Shown: positions 20,257 through 30,561 of the stretch, piece by piece
Layout: each line of letters opens with the position of its first letter
Numbering within the stretch: the first letter of the stretch is position 1
From: Triangularia verruculosa
Taxonomy: Eukaryota; Ascomycota; Sordariomycetes; Sordariales; Podosporaceae
Length of the DNA stretch: 64,000 bases
Direction of reading: 5' to 3'
Assembly: GCA_033296885.1 (NCBI GenBank)
Contig: MU863889.1
Location: 62,001-126,000, forward strand
Position numbers and translations under genes: made by a program
Notes under the pieces: generated by a model
Databases searched by the model: none
Seen by the model: only the letters and a program-made list of their open reading frames with translations
What the model was told of the DNA's origin: nothing

Positions 20257-21421
20257 GTTGGGTAGGTGTGTTTGTCAGAAACCGGTCCCTAGGGCCTCTT
20301 TCAAGCTAAAAGCCTTGCTGTGGAAGGCTAGGTTGTGTCTGGTAGCCTTTCGAGTTCGGCGTTGGGAAAGAAGCCGAATAATAAGAGTTCGCCCAAACGG
20401 TGTCGATAAGTAGGTTGTCGGGTCGCGGTGAGGACTCAAACGGTGGTGGATTCGAGGGTGGGAGTAGGGGTCAGTTAGTTCACAAAAGCTATATGAAAAG
20501 CAGTAGAAAGAGGAGGCGTCTAGAACGGTGAAAGCAAGTAATTACTGAGCTTGTTGACACGATATAAGAAGGCCTCAGAGAGAGTCGAAGGAGAAGGGTG
20601 ACTGAGACACTTTCAGTCGCCTGTCACTGGCGCCATGAGCTCCACCACAGCGACTCCAAACATTCTAAGTGAATATATATACCGACAATTCACTAGCAAT
20701 GTTGTGGGAACAGATTGCTCCCACAAATAGGGCACATATAGGCGGAATACCCCTGGGGACATGTACCTATTTTGCCTACCTCACGGCCTGATATATCTAT
20801 CTTCTGGTCCATCGTCAACGGTGAACCTGAATGCCACAACACCATTATGTCGTTGGTCTTTGGGCCTCCCGGACACATCTTTTCTTCCAGAGGGTTTTCT
20901 TTGGTGTCCGATAAAAGTATTTACTAGCTTGAATAGTATTAGCTGCGAACCAAAAGTAAATGACAGGATGAAGATAGCTGTCGGCGATCAAGCCGCCCTT
21001 GGGTATGACATGACGATTGGAGGGTGCGCCCAACAGCTCGGTCAGATAAGGCTGCATGAGAGCGATGGCATCCAATATAATAGAATCCAAATGTTCCCGA
21101 CGTCAAACAACATCAGCTGAGTCATTATTGGATGTTTGGTGATTGTGTTATGTTGTGCTCCCAAGAACCTCGTGTAAACAAACCGCATGGAAGGGGGTGA
21201 TGACAACCTGGAAAATACCCGTTCAAGACTCATCAAGAAATAAGAATCAAACCTCCAGACCAGCTGATAAACATCTCTTTAAAGGACATAGTTGTTTTCA
21301 GATTTATCAATGGACAAATGCAGGGTCCTGTCATAACAGGTATTAGTCTAGGTACTATCATACAAATCTTTATCGTGTGGCAGTCGCGCTAGGCAATCCT
21401 TCAGACCTAGCCATTCAACTT
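20257..21421. other. Intergenic, no gene supported
   Basis: AT-richer stretch with only short unsupported frames (20761-21120, 20845-21090). It separates the membrane-protein array from the diterpene cluster. Confidence 0.4.
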
Positions 21422-23116
21422 CTATCCACTCAAATTAGGCTTCACCGCTTCCTCATCCTCCCCCGGTTTATCTCCCCGGTGTGGCGTCTCTTCCAGCCCA
21501 AACTCCGTCTCCAGAGTTACACGCATATCCACATGTTTCTCCACAAACACCAACAGGAACCCAAACAACGCAAACCCAAGACCTGCCAGCCAAACGACTT
21601 GCATCGCCCCGCGATACACCTCAAGCGTCTGGTCCAAGACTGAGCCTGTCAAGTGGCGAACCTGGAGAGCATAGCTGTACGCCAATCCATTTGCAAGAGA
21701 AGCTCTCACTTGATCGTCATCGACAGACCCAAGTGTGGCGTCGACCCGACTGTTGAAGATGATGGAGGGAATGGTGGCGCCCCAGACAAAACCAAAGGAC
21801 CTGATGAATGAGTAGGTGCTCGTGGAGATAGCTGTGTCAGACTCGGGAAGGACCGCTTGAATGGCCGGAAGCTGTGTTGTCAAAGGAAATCCGATACCGA
21901 TGCCGGCGAGAATCTGGAACCACGCCCAAGCCACTGTCTTGGTGGAGGGAGACATGGTGGAGAAGAGTCCGCATGAGATGGCCAAGACGCCGAATCCGAT
22001 CCAGTGCAATGGTTTGTAGCGGCCAATCTTCGTCAGAATAGCACCAGCGACGGCACCGCTGGGGATCATGAAGGCGTTGATGGGGAGAATCCACAATCCC
22101 GAGTCCAGTGCGGATGCAGCGAGTTGCGACTGGAAGTAGAGTGGGAGCACGTACACGCACCACTGCAACAGCATCGAGACAACAAAGTTTTGTAGCGAGA
22201 CAGAGGCTGATGTACGGTGGGCGAAAAGACGAAGAGGCATGGTTGGCTCTGGGCAGTGTGCTTGCTGGACGAAGAACACAGCCCACCCAACGAAGCCGAT
22301 GACAAGTGGTAGGATCGTCTGCCATGCACCCCAAGGATACACCACCCCCGCCTGTACCAGTCCGATGAGAATGGAGGTGATGGACCCGACGAAAATCGTG
22401 TTCCCGAGGTAGTCAATGCGCGCCAAGGCGTGCATCCACGAGGGTGACCGCTTCCAGGAGACGCGAAGGAACAGCACAATCACCGCCAGTGTCAGGGCGG
22501 ACAAGGGAAGGTTGATCCAAAAGGCCCATCTCCAGGAAGCACGGCTGACAAGTGCACCTCCCACGACAGGCCCGATCAGAGTAGCCACAGCACACGCGCC
22601 GAGGACGGCTCCAAGATAGGTACTCCGTTCTCGTAGCGGCAGCAAGTCGCAGACGATGAGGTCGATAAGCATGATGGTGCCGCCGCCTCCCAGGCCCTGA
22701 ACAAGACGGCCGGCAATGAACATGGCGCTCGAGTTGGCACCGCCGGCGATGCCACTGCCAAGCACAAACAGAAGCACCGACACAATCATCGGATATCGGC
22801 GGCCGAAGATGTTGGAAAGTTGCCCGTACAGGGGCTGGATCGCGGTGGAGGCAAAGACGTAAGCATTGCCAAGCCAGACATAATCGGCAGAGCCGCCGAG
22901 GTCGCTTGCGATGGTCGGGAGTGCCGTGAAGATGATGGTGCTGTCCATGGCGGCGAGGAAGCCGGCAAGGCACAGGCCGACGAACACCAGCCAGAACCGG
23001 AGTCCCTTGGCATTGCTGGGTGGTTGTCCTGTCGGGACAGCTGCGGCGGGCTCGGTGGCCGGAGGAGCTACTGCCGGATGTGTGTCGGCAGGAACAGGTA
23101 CTGCGTCTTTCTCCAT
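21422..23116 (-). CDS. MFS transporter, 14-TMS drug/metabolite exporter type
   Basis: 564 aa from the ATG at 23116 (MEKDAVPVP); upstream in-frame sequence is not needed. After a Pro/Ala-rich cytosolic N-terminus come about 14 hydrophobic helices. Signatures of the DHA2 group are visible: MDSTIIFTALPTIASDLGG at helix 1, motif A-like YGQLSNIFGRR, QGLGGGGTIMLIDLIVCDLLPLRER, and motif C-like AVATLIGPVVGGAL in helix 5. No intron is seen. It is the outermost member of the diterpene block and is co-directional with the P450 482 bp upstream. Export of the cluster product or self-protection is the natural role (inference). Confidence 0.85.
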   Translation of the reverse strand: MEKDAVPVPADTHPAVAPPATEPAAAVPTGQPPSNAKGLRFWLVFVGLCLAGFLAAMDSTIIFTALPTIASDLGGSADYVWLGNAYVFASTAIQPLYGQLSNIFGRRYPMIVSVLLFVLGSGIAGGANSSAMFIAGRLVQGLGGGGTIMLIDLIVCDLLPLRERSTYLGAVLGACAVATLIGPVVGGALVSRASWRWAFWINLPLSALTLAVIVLFLRVSWKRSPSWMHALARIDYLGNTIFVGSITSILIGLVQAGVVYPWGAWQTILPLVIGFVGWAVFFVQQAHCPEPTMPLRLFAHRTSASVSLQNFVVSMLLQWCVYVLPLYFQSQLAASALDSGLWILPINAFMIPSGAVAGAILTKIGRYKPLHWIGFGVLAISCGLFSTMSPSTKTVAWAWFQILAGIGIGFPLTTQLPAIQAVLPESDTAISTSTYSFIRSFGFVWGATIPSIIFNSRVDATLGSVDDDQVRASLANGLAYSYALQVRHLTGSVLDQTLEVYRGAMQVVWLAGLGFALFGFLLVFVEKHVDMRVTLETEFGLEETPHRGDKPGEDEEAVKPNLSG

Positions 23117-23597
23117 GACGAAAAGGGTGGATGGGTGGGCGGGAGGCGCTAATGTAGAGGCGAGGAAGGAAAGAGGATGGTCGAGAGATCGAATCGGGGG
23201 AATCGGTGGATCAAATCCTGGAACATGGCATGTGCCCGACGGTTGGCAGTAACTGCCTGGCAAGGCCAGCGGCCGCCGCTGTTTACCTCTTCGCAGCCAA
23301 CCAACACAGGGAATTAATTTGTGTCGTCCATCCAAGCATTGATAGGTTACTTCGTCCCAGCGCTCCCGAAGCGCCACTGGGCTCGGGGCAAGCTTGTGCA
23401 GGAAGGGGGTAGCGCCAAGGCGGCACAGGGCAAGAAGTAGATTGTCTTACACAGGGAGGACACGAACCACAGAGCACCAACGTCGCCCAACTGCCCTGCC
23501 ACTGCAACAGTGAGAGCACACTGTGTTATCCCCGCCCCACCACCTACTGCTATCTACACCAGAGGCGTGTGCTGTCTCCTGTGATTTATTCCCGGCT

Positions 23598-25399
23598 TTA
23601 GTGCGCGCGGGGGGTAAGCCGCACCAAAACATCCTCATCCGGACCCATGGCAGCAGGTGAGGGGATCCTCTCGTCCACCTGCGGCATTCGAGGACCTCCT
23701 GGCCTCGGGACCAGCTCAAGATCAAATCTCCTCAGCGTCTCGGCAACAAATAAGTAGATTTCACGCTGCGCAAACAGTCGGCCTGGACAATACGTATACC
23801 CACCGCCAAACGGAGAATACCCCTTGGCTCGGTGCAGCCCCTTGTTCTCCAAGAACCGCTCCGGACGAAAGCTCCCGGCATCAGCACCAAAGATCTCCCG
23901 GTTTAAATGGAACTGGCGGAACGGTGCGACAATCTGGTCTCCGACGCGGATGCGCTTGTCGCCAATGATGCAGTCGGTCTTTGCGTGGCGGATGGCGGAT
24001 GTTGCGTTGTAGACTCTCATCGTCTCGTACCAGATGGCGTCGAGGTGCGGACAGGCAGTCAGGAGCACATTCATGTCAGGCTCTGCATCTGGCGTAGCAT
24101 ACGCGCCGTCGATCTCGCGGCAAACAGCGTTGAGATAGGCGGGATCGTGAAGCATGTGGGCAAAGATCCAGAATGCGACCTTGTGCGCGTTATTGTTGAT
24201 GCTGGTCGGCTGTCAGCAATGCTCTCCTTCCGTTTCGTAGCCAGCAGAAAAAACCTACGCCCAAATAATCACCACAATGAAAGCCGCAACATCTCTCCTG
24301 CCGACGCCAAGATGAGTCAGTTCGTTGTTGATGGCCTGGAAGATGGTCTCTAGCTCCGGCCGCTCCTCCTCGCCAAGACTCAAATACTTCTCCAGACCAT
24401 CAATGGCCTTCTCCTTGGCCGCATGCGAGCTCCTCGCCAGGAAGGCCGGGAGCCGGTAGAAGACTTTCCAGCTCAGCCTCTCAAAGTCCTGATAGTCTTG
24501 CAAGAACTGAGGCGCCACCTGCTGGAGCTTTGGCCCGAAGAAGGTAACTGTGCTGCAGTATGAGACAGTATACCTGCAAAACACCTGCAGAGACACTGTC
24601 GTCGACTTGTCTCGTGGCGGCTCAGATGATGAGCGAGGCACCACATAAGAGGGTGACAGGTTGTCCCACGCCAGGACTTCCTGGAGATGGCTGAGATACT
24701 TGTCTAGAAGCTTCCGCAGCCTGTCTGGTTCCAGCAGCTGGGCTGTGAAAAAATCACGTTCCCAGTCCATGTACCCTTTCTTCTGCGGATTTTCTCTGAT
24801 CAAAAGAGATCTAGCTTGCGATTCGTCATCCTTGATGAGATCCCGCGGGTCGGTAAAGATCTTTTTCAGGGTTGGCTTGGTGATGCCGAACGCACCCAGG
24901 GCTTCAACAACGAAGCCATCGATGGTGAGCGCCTGTGTGTTTCGCCAAACCGAGGCTACATCCTGGACGTTGCGCAATATCACCGTGCGCTTCCCAGCAA
25001 CCGTTAGAGCGAACGGTTTGTTGCTACCAAAGTAATGGCTGGAGACAAGTCAGCCATGAACAAAAGTCGTCCCGAGCGTTCGGTACTCACAAGCCATTGT
25101 TGATGAGCTTTTCTGGGTTCCGAAAGAAGGCCCATGTGTGGCCTGCCGTGATGAGCAGGCTGTGTCAGTGCTAATTACCGGGCGATTCCGCACTGATCGT
25201 GACACGAGACCGTTGGTGGCAACTTACCCAGAAACGGGATCCAGTAGGGCAGCAGTTTGGGTTCATCTGGCCGAAGGGCTGGGATGATGATGAAGGTCCA
25301 TACGCGCCAAATGAGCAGCGCGAGGCACAGTGCGGCGGCGACAGCCCACAAGATTGGGTGCGGGAGGACTATCTGAGAGACGAAGGCTGAGTCTAACAT
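23598..25399 (-). CDS. Cytochrome P450, CYP7/CYP8-like
   Basis: Four exons: 25399-25228, 25142-25091, 25038-24259 and 24201-23598. Phases are consistent and the product is 535 aa. An N-terminal membrane anchor lies at residues ~15-40, then a PFLGH hinge built across the first junction. The K-helix ExxR is Glu394-Arg397 (YETMR), PERF follows, and the heme loop FGGGYTYCPGR has Cys473 as thiolate ligand. The I-helix reads WAINNNAHKVAFW, with no acid-Thr pair and Asn in its place, as in CYP7/CYP8 (sterol 7-alpha-hydroxylase/prostacyclin synthase) enzymes. The third intron falls inside this motif. It may hydroxylate or isomerise the cluster terpene; the substrate is inference. Confidence 0.85.
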
Positions 25400-26083
25400 G
25401 TCGGGTCAAGAAAGAGGCACGGCGCAGTGTCGTGGGGAACAGCACTGGCGGTTAAAATGGCGCCCTAAGACAAATATAGGGAGTCAAGGTATCTGCTAGG
25501 ATTCATCGTTGGTAGCCATCATTGGTGACAGCATCAGCTCTCGAGGGCCAAGTCCGTGGGTTCTACCAGACTAATCCCTTCACCGTGCGTGATCATGGCC
25601 TTGGAGGGCTGAAAGAAGCGTTCTTCATTCAGATCCCCGCTTCCACCATGCTGAAAGCGCCCGGTGATCTACGCCACAGGGCTGCCTTACTACCTGCTGA
25701 ACCGGGACATAAGTCTCGGCTCACTCTAAAGTAAGATCAGGGTAGTAACACATGGACCTGTGCAGTGTTGTGGGGGAGGTGCTCGCCCCTCCTTAACCGC
25801 GGAGCACTTTGATGCACTCTCCATGCATGTCAGCCGGTTAAAGAGTCCTTGCACCGAAGGCCTTCCTCGATTGCTTCGCCAAGCAATGCGTTTAGCTTTG
25901 AATATCAATCAATATTGAACTCGTGGGTCACGTAATCACTTGGCGATATCGATTGCGCCTGTTCCAGGCTCTGAAGCACGAATCCCATTATCAAAGCCTT
26001 CAGTTATTGCTACACCATGACTACTGCAGGCTAGGTATGATGCTTCCGCCCACATGCCCTACTTTATCTAAGCCAAAAACGAG
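25400..26083. other. Intergenic, no gene supported
   Basis: Nothing recognised. It contains the P450 5' region and the 3' end of the rhodopsin-domain gene. Confidence 0.4.
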
Positions 26084-27618
26084 TTACACGACGTCAATAG
26101 CAACGGTCCGCACAATACCCCCGGAGTGAGAATGTTGTGAATTGTTGTGGCGATTCACCTCTGGTCCAGACCACGCCCCGGCTTTCCACTGCTGCATGTT
26201 ATCATTCGACTGGGCTTCGGTGAGCTCAATGTAACTCTTGTCTCCAGGCGCCATGTTGAATCCTGGCACCAGCCTTCGTCCGTCTTCCACCCCGGGATGT
26301 GAAGAGGGGGCGTCTGAGAATTTGGCCTTCGCAGACACACCCTTGCTTCCTGCCGAGGAGCCATAACGGCTGAAGGCTGACCGAATAGAGATAAGGAAGC
26401 TCGAATCTTTGAAGACGTGTCGTGAGAAGGATGCCAACGCCGGCATGCAGCTGCAAATAATAGCGACGTTGCATTCGACGATGCTGGTTGAGCCAATCAT
26501 TAGTTTCGTGTTGCAATCCATCAAAACCTCGGTCAAGGTAAATACTTACGACATGATGATAAACGCTCCTTCGTTCCAGTTCACATCAGGTGTGAAGCTC
26601 AGTTGGTAGCGGTAGTAGAGACCCACTGCACTGCATACGACGGCACTGCGGCACGGTTAGATGATGGCGGGGAGCAATCGAGATTCTCGGGTGGCGGCCA
26701 CTTACATCAAACCTGTCAGGAAGATGACTAGGACCCCCAACTTCTTGCGGGGCGGCATCTGCAGCTTCAGGATGACCGGCAGGGGAAGGACGAAGACGTA
26801 GACGTTCAAGACAATATCGAGACATGCCTGAACGATGGCCCAGGGTAGCAGTTTCTTGCACTTGGCGAACACATCGAGTGAGTTCCAATCACCCCCAATA
26901 GGCGGTGTGCAGAAGTACGACAGAAGCGGGATGGTTGTGAGGTAAGCGCCGACAGCACCGGCAATACCAAAATAGCAGGCGATGCGGAACCCTTTGGTTC
27001 GGCCGAAGAGGCGCAGATACAGCAGCAAGATGGGAAGCCTGGAGGTGAAGTAGGCCAGAGCCTGGAATGTGTTGGCAGAAAACCGTATCTGCAAGTTCAT
27101 CGGTCAATTACCATCCATGGTAGCCAGGATCTCGTTGAAGATGGGTTCATACCTTCCAGTAATTCTCTGTGAACACAATCACCGGGACGTCCCACATGTG
27201 CCTCGAAAGGTGGCTTACTGGGGTGCTAAGGTCAGCTACAACGGCCGAAAGTCTCATGGTTTCACCGCAGGGCTGAACTGAACTTACACGACAGGACGGT
27301 TCCAGAATACGTAAAGATAAAAACCGTTGCAAGCAGGCAAAGCCCTGTACGTACGTCAGCATGCTCGGACTCCCGCTTTCACAGGTTGCGATCGGGAACC
27401 ATACAGTCTTCCATTCCTGACAACCGGGTAATTCGGAGGCTGGTATACAGTCGAAGAGACAAGAAGATAAGGGTGAAGAACGACATGATTGTAACCATGG
27501 TAATCATGGCAACTTGCTGCGATGGCGGGTCAATGAAATTGGGCTTTACACCTGGCGGAGGGGCCGCTGCCGGCGTATTTGCCAGGTCAGCATGTCCGGA
27601 GGCGTCTGCAGATACCAT
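26084..27618 (-). CDS. Rhodopsin-domain (PTH11-like) integral membrane protein, six exons
   Basis: Exons: 27618-27405, 27344-27288, 27217-27153, 27088-26706, 26645-26550 and 26483-26084. Every junction is GT-AG and the frame closes to 404 aa. Family landmarks: SGMEDWLCLLATVFIFTYSG (helix 2 with the acidic-Trp start), ENYWK then FSANTFQALAYFTSRLPILLLYLRLF (helices 3-4), GDWNSLDVFAKCKKLLPWAIVQACLDIVLNVYVFVLPLPVI, VVCSAVGLYYRYQL, and NWNEGAFIIMSSIVECNVAIICSCMPAL. The C-terminal tail is polar. It is a second, diverged member of the family beside the one at 6.3 kb. Its place inside the diterpene block suggests co-inheritance; a role in sensing is possible but unproven. Confidence 0.8.
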
Positions 27619-28835
27619 CTTGACGGACTTGGTGAGGGTCGGGCCAGTATTCGAAGTTAGAGATGGACAAGGCTCCTAGGGCAGGAAAAGTAACGTCGAA
27701 CCTGTGGAGCGAAAGTCTGGCCTCCTTCAGAGATCTTCGATTTATCTATCTTTTTGCCAGCCTGCTTTGATGTAGGTACGGGAACTGAGGCACAGAAATT
27801 CCCGACAAGAAATCGCCACCCAGAGCCCAGATTAACTTCTTCTAGACCCTACGCCGTGAATTGTTCACCTGCGCCACATCCTGTTGCGGTTCAGCTGGAA
27901 ACTAGGTAACTTGGTTGGTTTCAGCAAGATTTGAGGGACAGAAAAGAAGCTATCAAGACTCTTAAGTATTTCTTGAATCATATCGTACCTATTGAGTTTG
28001 GATATACTGTCAAGATATTCACTCGTAATAAGCGCAGGTACTAGGCACCACTGCATCCCCCGGGATGCCATCGGCAAGTGTAGGTTGGCAGATATCGAAC
28101 TTACTCCGAGTGTGAATGAGGCTGGGATATCTGGATACACATGCAGAACCTGCTTGGCAGAAGCCATGAACTTAAACGGATTCGGAAGTTCGTCCGGTCA
28201 TGCATAACCAACCAACTGTCTGCCCAGCATTTGATACAGTGATCGCTGAGTAAGGTAATCATGGTGGCTTACGAACAACCCAGTTGTTTCTAAACGACCG
28301 AAGCGGCATGTGCTCGGAATTCTAGATTTGGGATGTTGTGTGAGATCCCCGCAGAGTAGGTACCACCCAACGAGCATGTAACACAGTTCTCAGATCCCCG
28401 CGGTTGCCACTCCCCAGAGCTGTTTCCAACCGAATAGTGAAGCACACATCTAAATCAATATGCACACTCCCTGGCCTTCTCCAGCCCCACCCACCACGTT
28501 GAGTACATCCGGCACAGTGTTAATACCTAGGTTGTCGTCTAGGACACCGAATCTGATGCACCCCCCGCCAAACCGTTGCGGCTCAGCAACAGCTGACAGG
28601 GCCCTGGAGCACCAATCATTTGGGGGTCATGGTCAGCGTCTTTGTCTGCCTGCGGGAAGTCTGACCACCAAACCCTTCCAAATTTCTCCCACCTTCATCC
28701 ACCATTTCCAGCCAAAAAGCCCGAGCTGGATTGGGAACTTTACGCCATTTCGATTTATCGAATCTCCTCCCACCACAAGATACTATTGCTTACTCGGTCA
28801 TTTTGCCTTCTCCGCAGCACAGTCACCCTTCCGCC
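27619..28835. promoter_or_regulatory. Divergent intergenic region in the diterpene cluster
   Basis: About 1.2 kb lies between the minus-strand rhodopsin-domain gene and the plus-strand hemerythrin-like gene, so it must hold both promoters. No specific operator can be named. Small frames here are unsupported. Confidence 0.4.
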
Positions 28836-29730
28836 ATGGCAGCCACTAACCCTCCCAAGTACACCGACAGCCCTTTGTCACTAATTCCTACGCCAAAATT
28901 CCAAACCGGCAAGGTACGTGCGTGCGCTTCGAGGCCGACCCATCAACCACCAATGTCATATACTCACAAGTGCAGGATGACCCCTTCACCATTGAAGCCT
29001 CCCACATGGCCTTGAGCCACAACGCCTTCATCCGCGGCTTCAACAGCATCTACCAGCAGGCCCCGCGAGTGACGCTGCCAGCGGACAAAGCCGACTTTTC
29101 CGGCTATGCCGTGGCCTGGGCCGACTGCGTGCACACCCACCACCACTACGAAGAGACCGAGTTCTTCCCAAACCTCGACAAAGCCGCCGGCAAAGAGGGG
29201 CTGATGGACGGTGCAATTCACGAGCACGAGGCGTTCCAAGGAGGACTACAAAAGTTCAAGAAGTACCTGGAGGACAAGGGCGCGGACTGGAAAAGCAACG
29301 AGCTCATTGCCATTATGGACGAGTTCAAGGACGCGCTGCACAGCCATTTGAAGGCCGAGCCGCCGGCGATTGTCGCCCTGGCCAAGCACAGCACGCCCGA
29401 GAAGCCGATAGATATTCTGGGCATTGCAGATGCAGCGGGTGAGTTCTTCCCCCAAAACGAAGTGATAAGGAGCATTGAATGCTGACCAGTTCTTCTGCGA
29501 CCCTAGGCAAAAAACAGGTGAGCTTGCCGTTTGTGCTCAACACCCTGCCCGTCTTCTTCCTCAATATGGAGACGGTCGAGTTTGAAGGAGGGATGTGGCA
29601 TGGTGTTTTCCCGCCCCTGAAAGGGTTGGCCAAGACCGTCATGCTGAAGGGTGTTCCGATGTGGCACTCAGGACGCTGGCGCTTTGTCAGTTGCACTCCA
29701 GAGGGAACAGCCAAGCAATTGGCAGTTTAG
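28836..29730 (+). CDS. Hemerythrin-like (HHE) protein
   Basis: Three exons: 28836-28913, 28976-29438 and 29507-29730, giving 254 aa. Junctions are GTACGT/GTGCAG (phase 0) and GTGAGT/CCCTAG (phase 1). The four-helix HHE cation-binding domain carries its His/Glu ligands in SHMALSHNAFIRGF, HTHHHYEETEFFP, HEHEAF and LHSHLKAE. After it comes a 75-aa C-terminal extension (LPFVLNTLPVFFLNMETVEFEGGMWHG) common in fungal members. Such proteins bind a di-iron or other metal centre; functions range from oxygen or NO handling to unknown. It is divergent from the rhodopsin-domain gene and upstream of the cyclase on the same strand. An oxidative role in the pathway is speculative. Confidence 0.8.
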
Positions 29731-30561
29731 TTGAAATTTTGTGAGGCTGGATAACAATCCTGGGCTCGGGGTGTGGTAGTTGAAATTGAATCCTTACGGG
29801 CAACACAAGAATGAGTTATCTGACGATTCGGGGCATCTACGAGACGGAATCAGTTCTTTAAGCAAGACATTTGCAGGCAGAAATCGATCTCAGTCTGTGC
29901 TACATGAGCAGCTGTTTTGATGCCCCCAGATTGCTTATCTATGGGTGCTGGGGATCGTTCCGTCCCTGAACCTGAGTAAGTGCGACCTAGTATGCATGCA
30001 ACTGAGCCCGTATAGGTACTCGGACCATGGCAGCCGGCAACAACTGGTGAGACGCAGGTGACAGCAAATCCCGATTTTTGGTCCGGCCGGCCGTCGAAGC
30101 GTGGTTCCGTCTTGATCCTCTCGGGTGGACATTCCCGGTTCTTGATCACAGCATGTGGATACGCCTGTTTACTCCACCTTCGTTGAGTTTGGGTCACAAG
30201 CGCCTGCATGAACCAAAGGCGGAAGGTACTCCCGCTCGACCTACAGGTGGGCCAACATCGAGTATCTGCTGAACCATGTCCCGACACGGCGCAGACCGAG
30301 ACGGCGTTTCTCTCGTCGGATTGGGATGTAGGTATATCCCCCTACAAGGCTCGAATCCTTTCCGACCACCGGTTGGTGTTACCTCCAGCCGTTACATCTG
30401 GGACTTTTGTTGTTTGGTAAGATAGGTTCTTACGTGATGCTATGGGCTGCATACCTTACATCGCATACACGGACGGAATACTGCATCAGGAATCGGCCCC
30501 TTTCCAGGAAGGAATTCAGCCCTATCTTTATCACAGCCAATATAGTACAAAAGGGAGCAGT
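29731..30561. other. Intergenic, cyclase 5' region
   Basis: No gene supported. An in-frame ATG at 30442 would add 40 poorly conserved-looking residues to the cyclase; I prefer the ATG at 30562. Confidence 0.45.

Noticed and set aside
30442..30561. Upstream in-frame ATG for the cyclase
   Set aside because: The extra 40 residues look like leader sequence; the ATG at 30562 gives the usual family N-terminus length.
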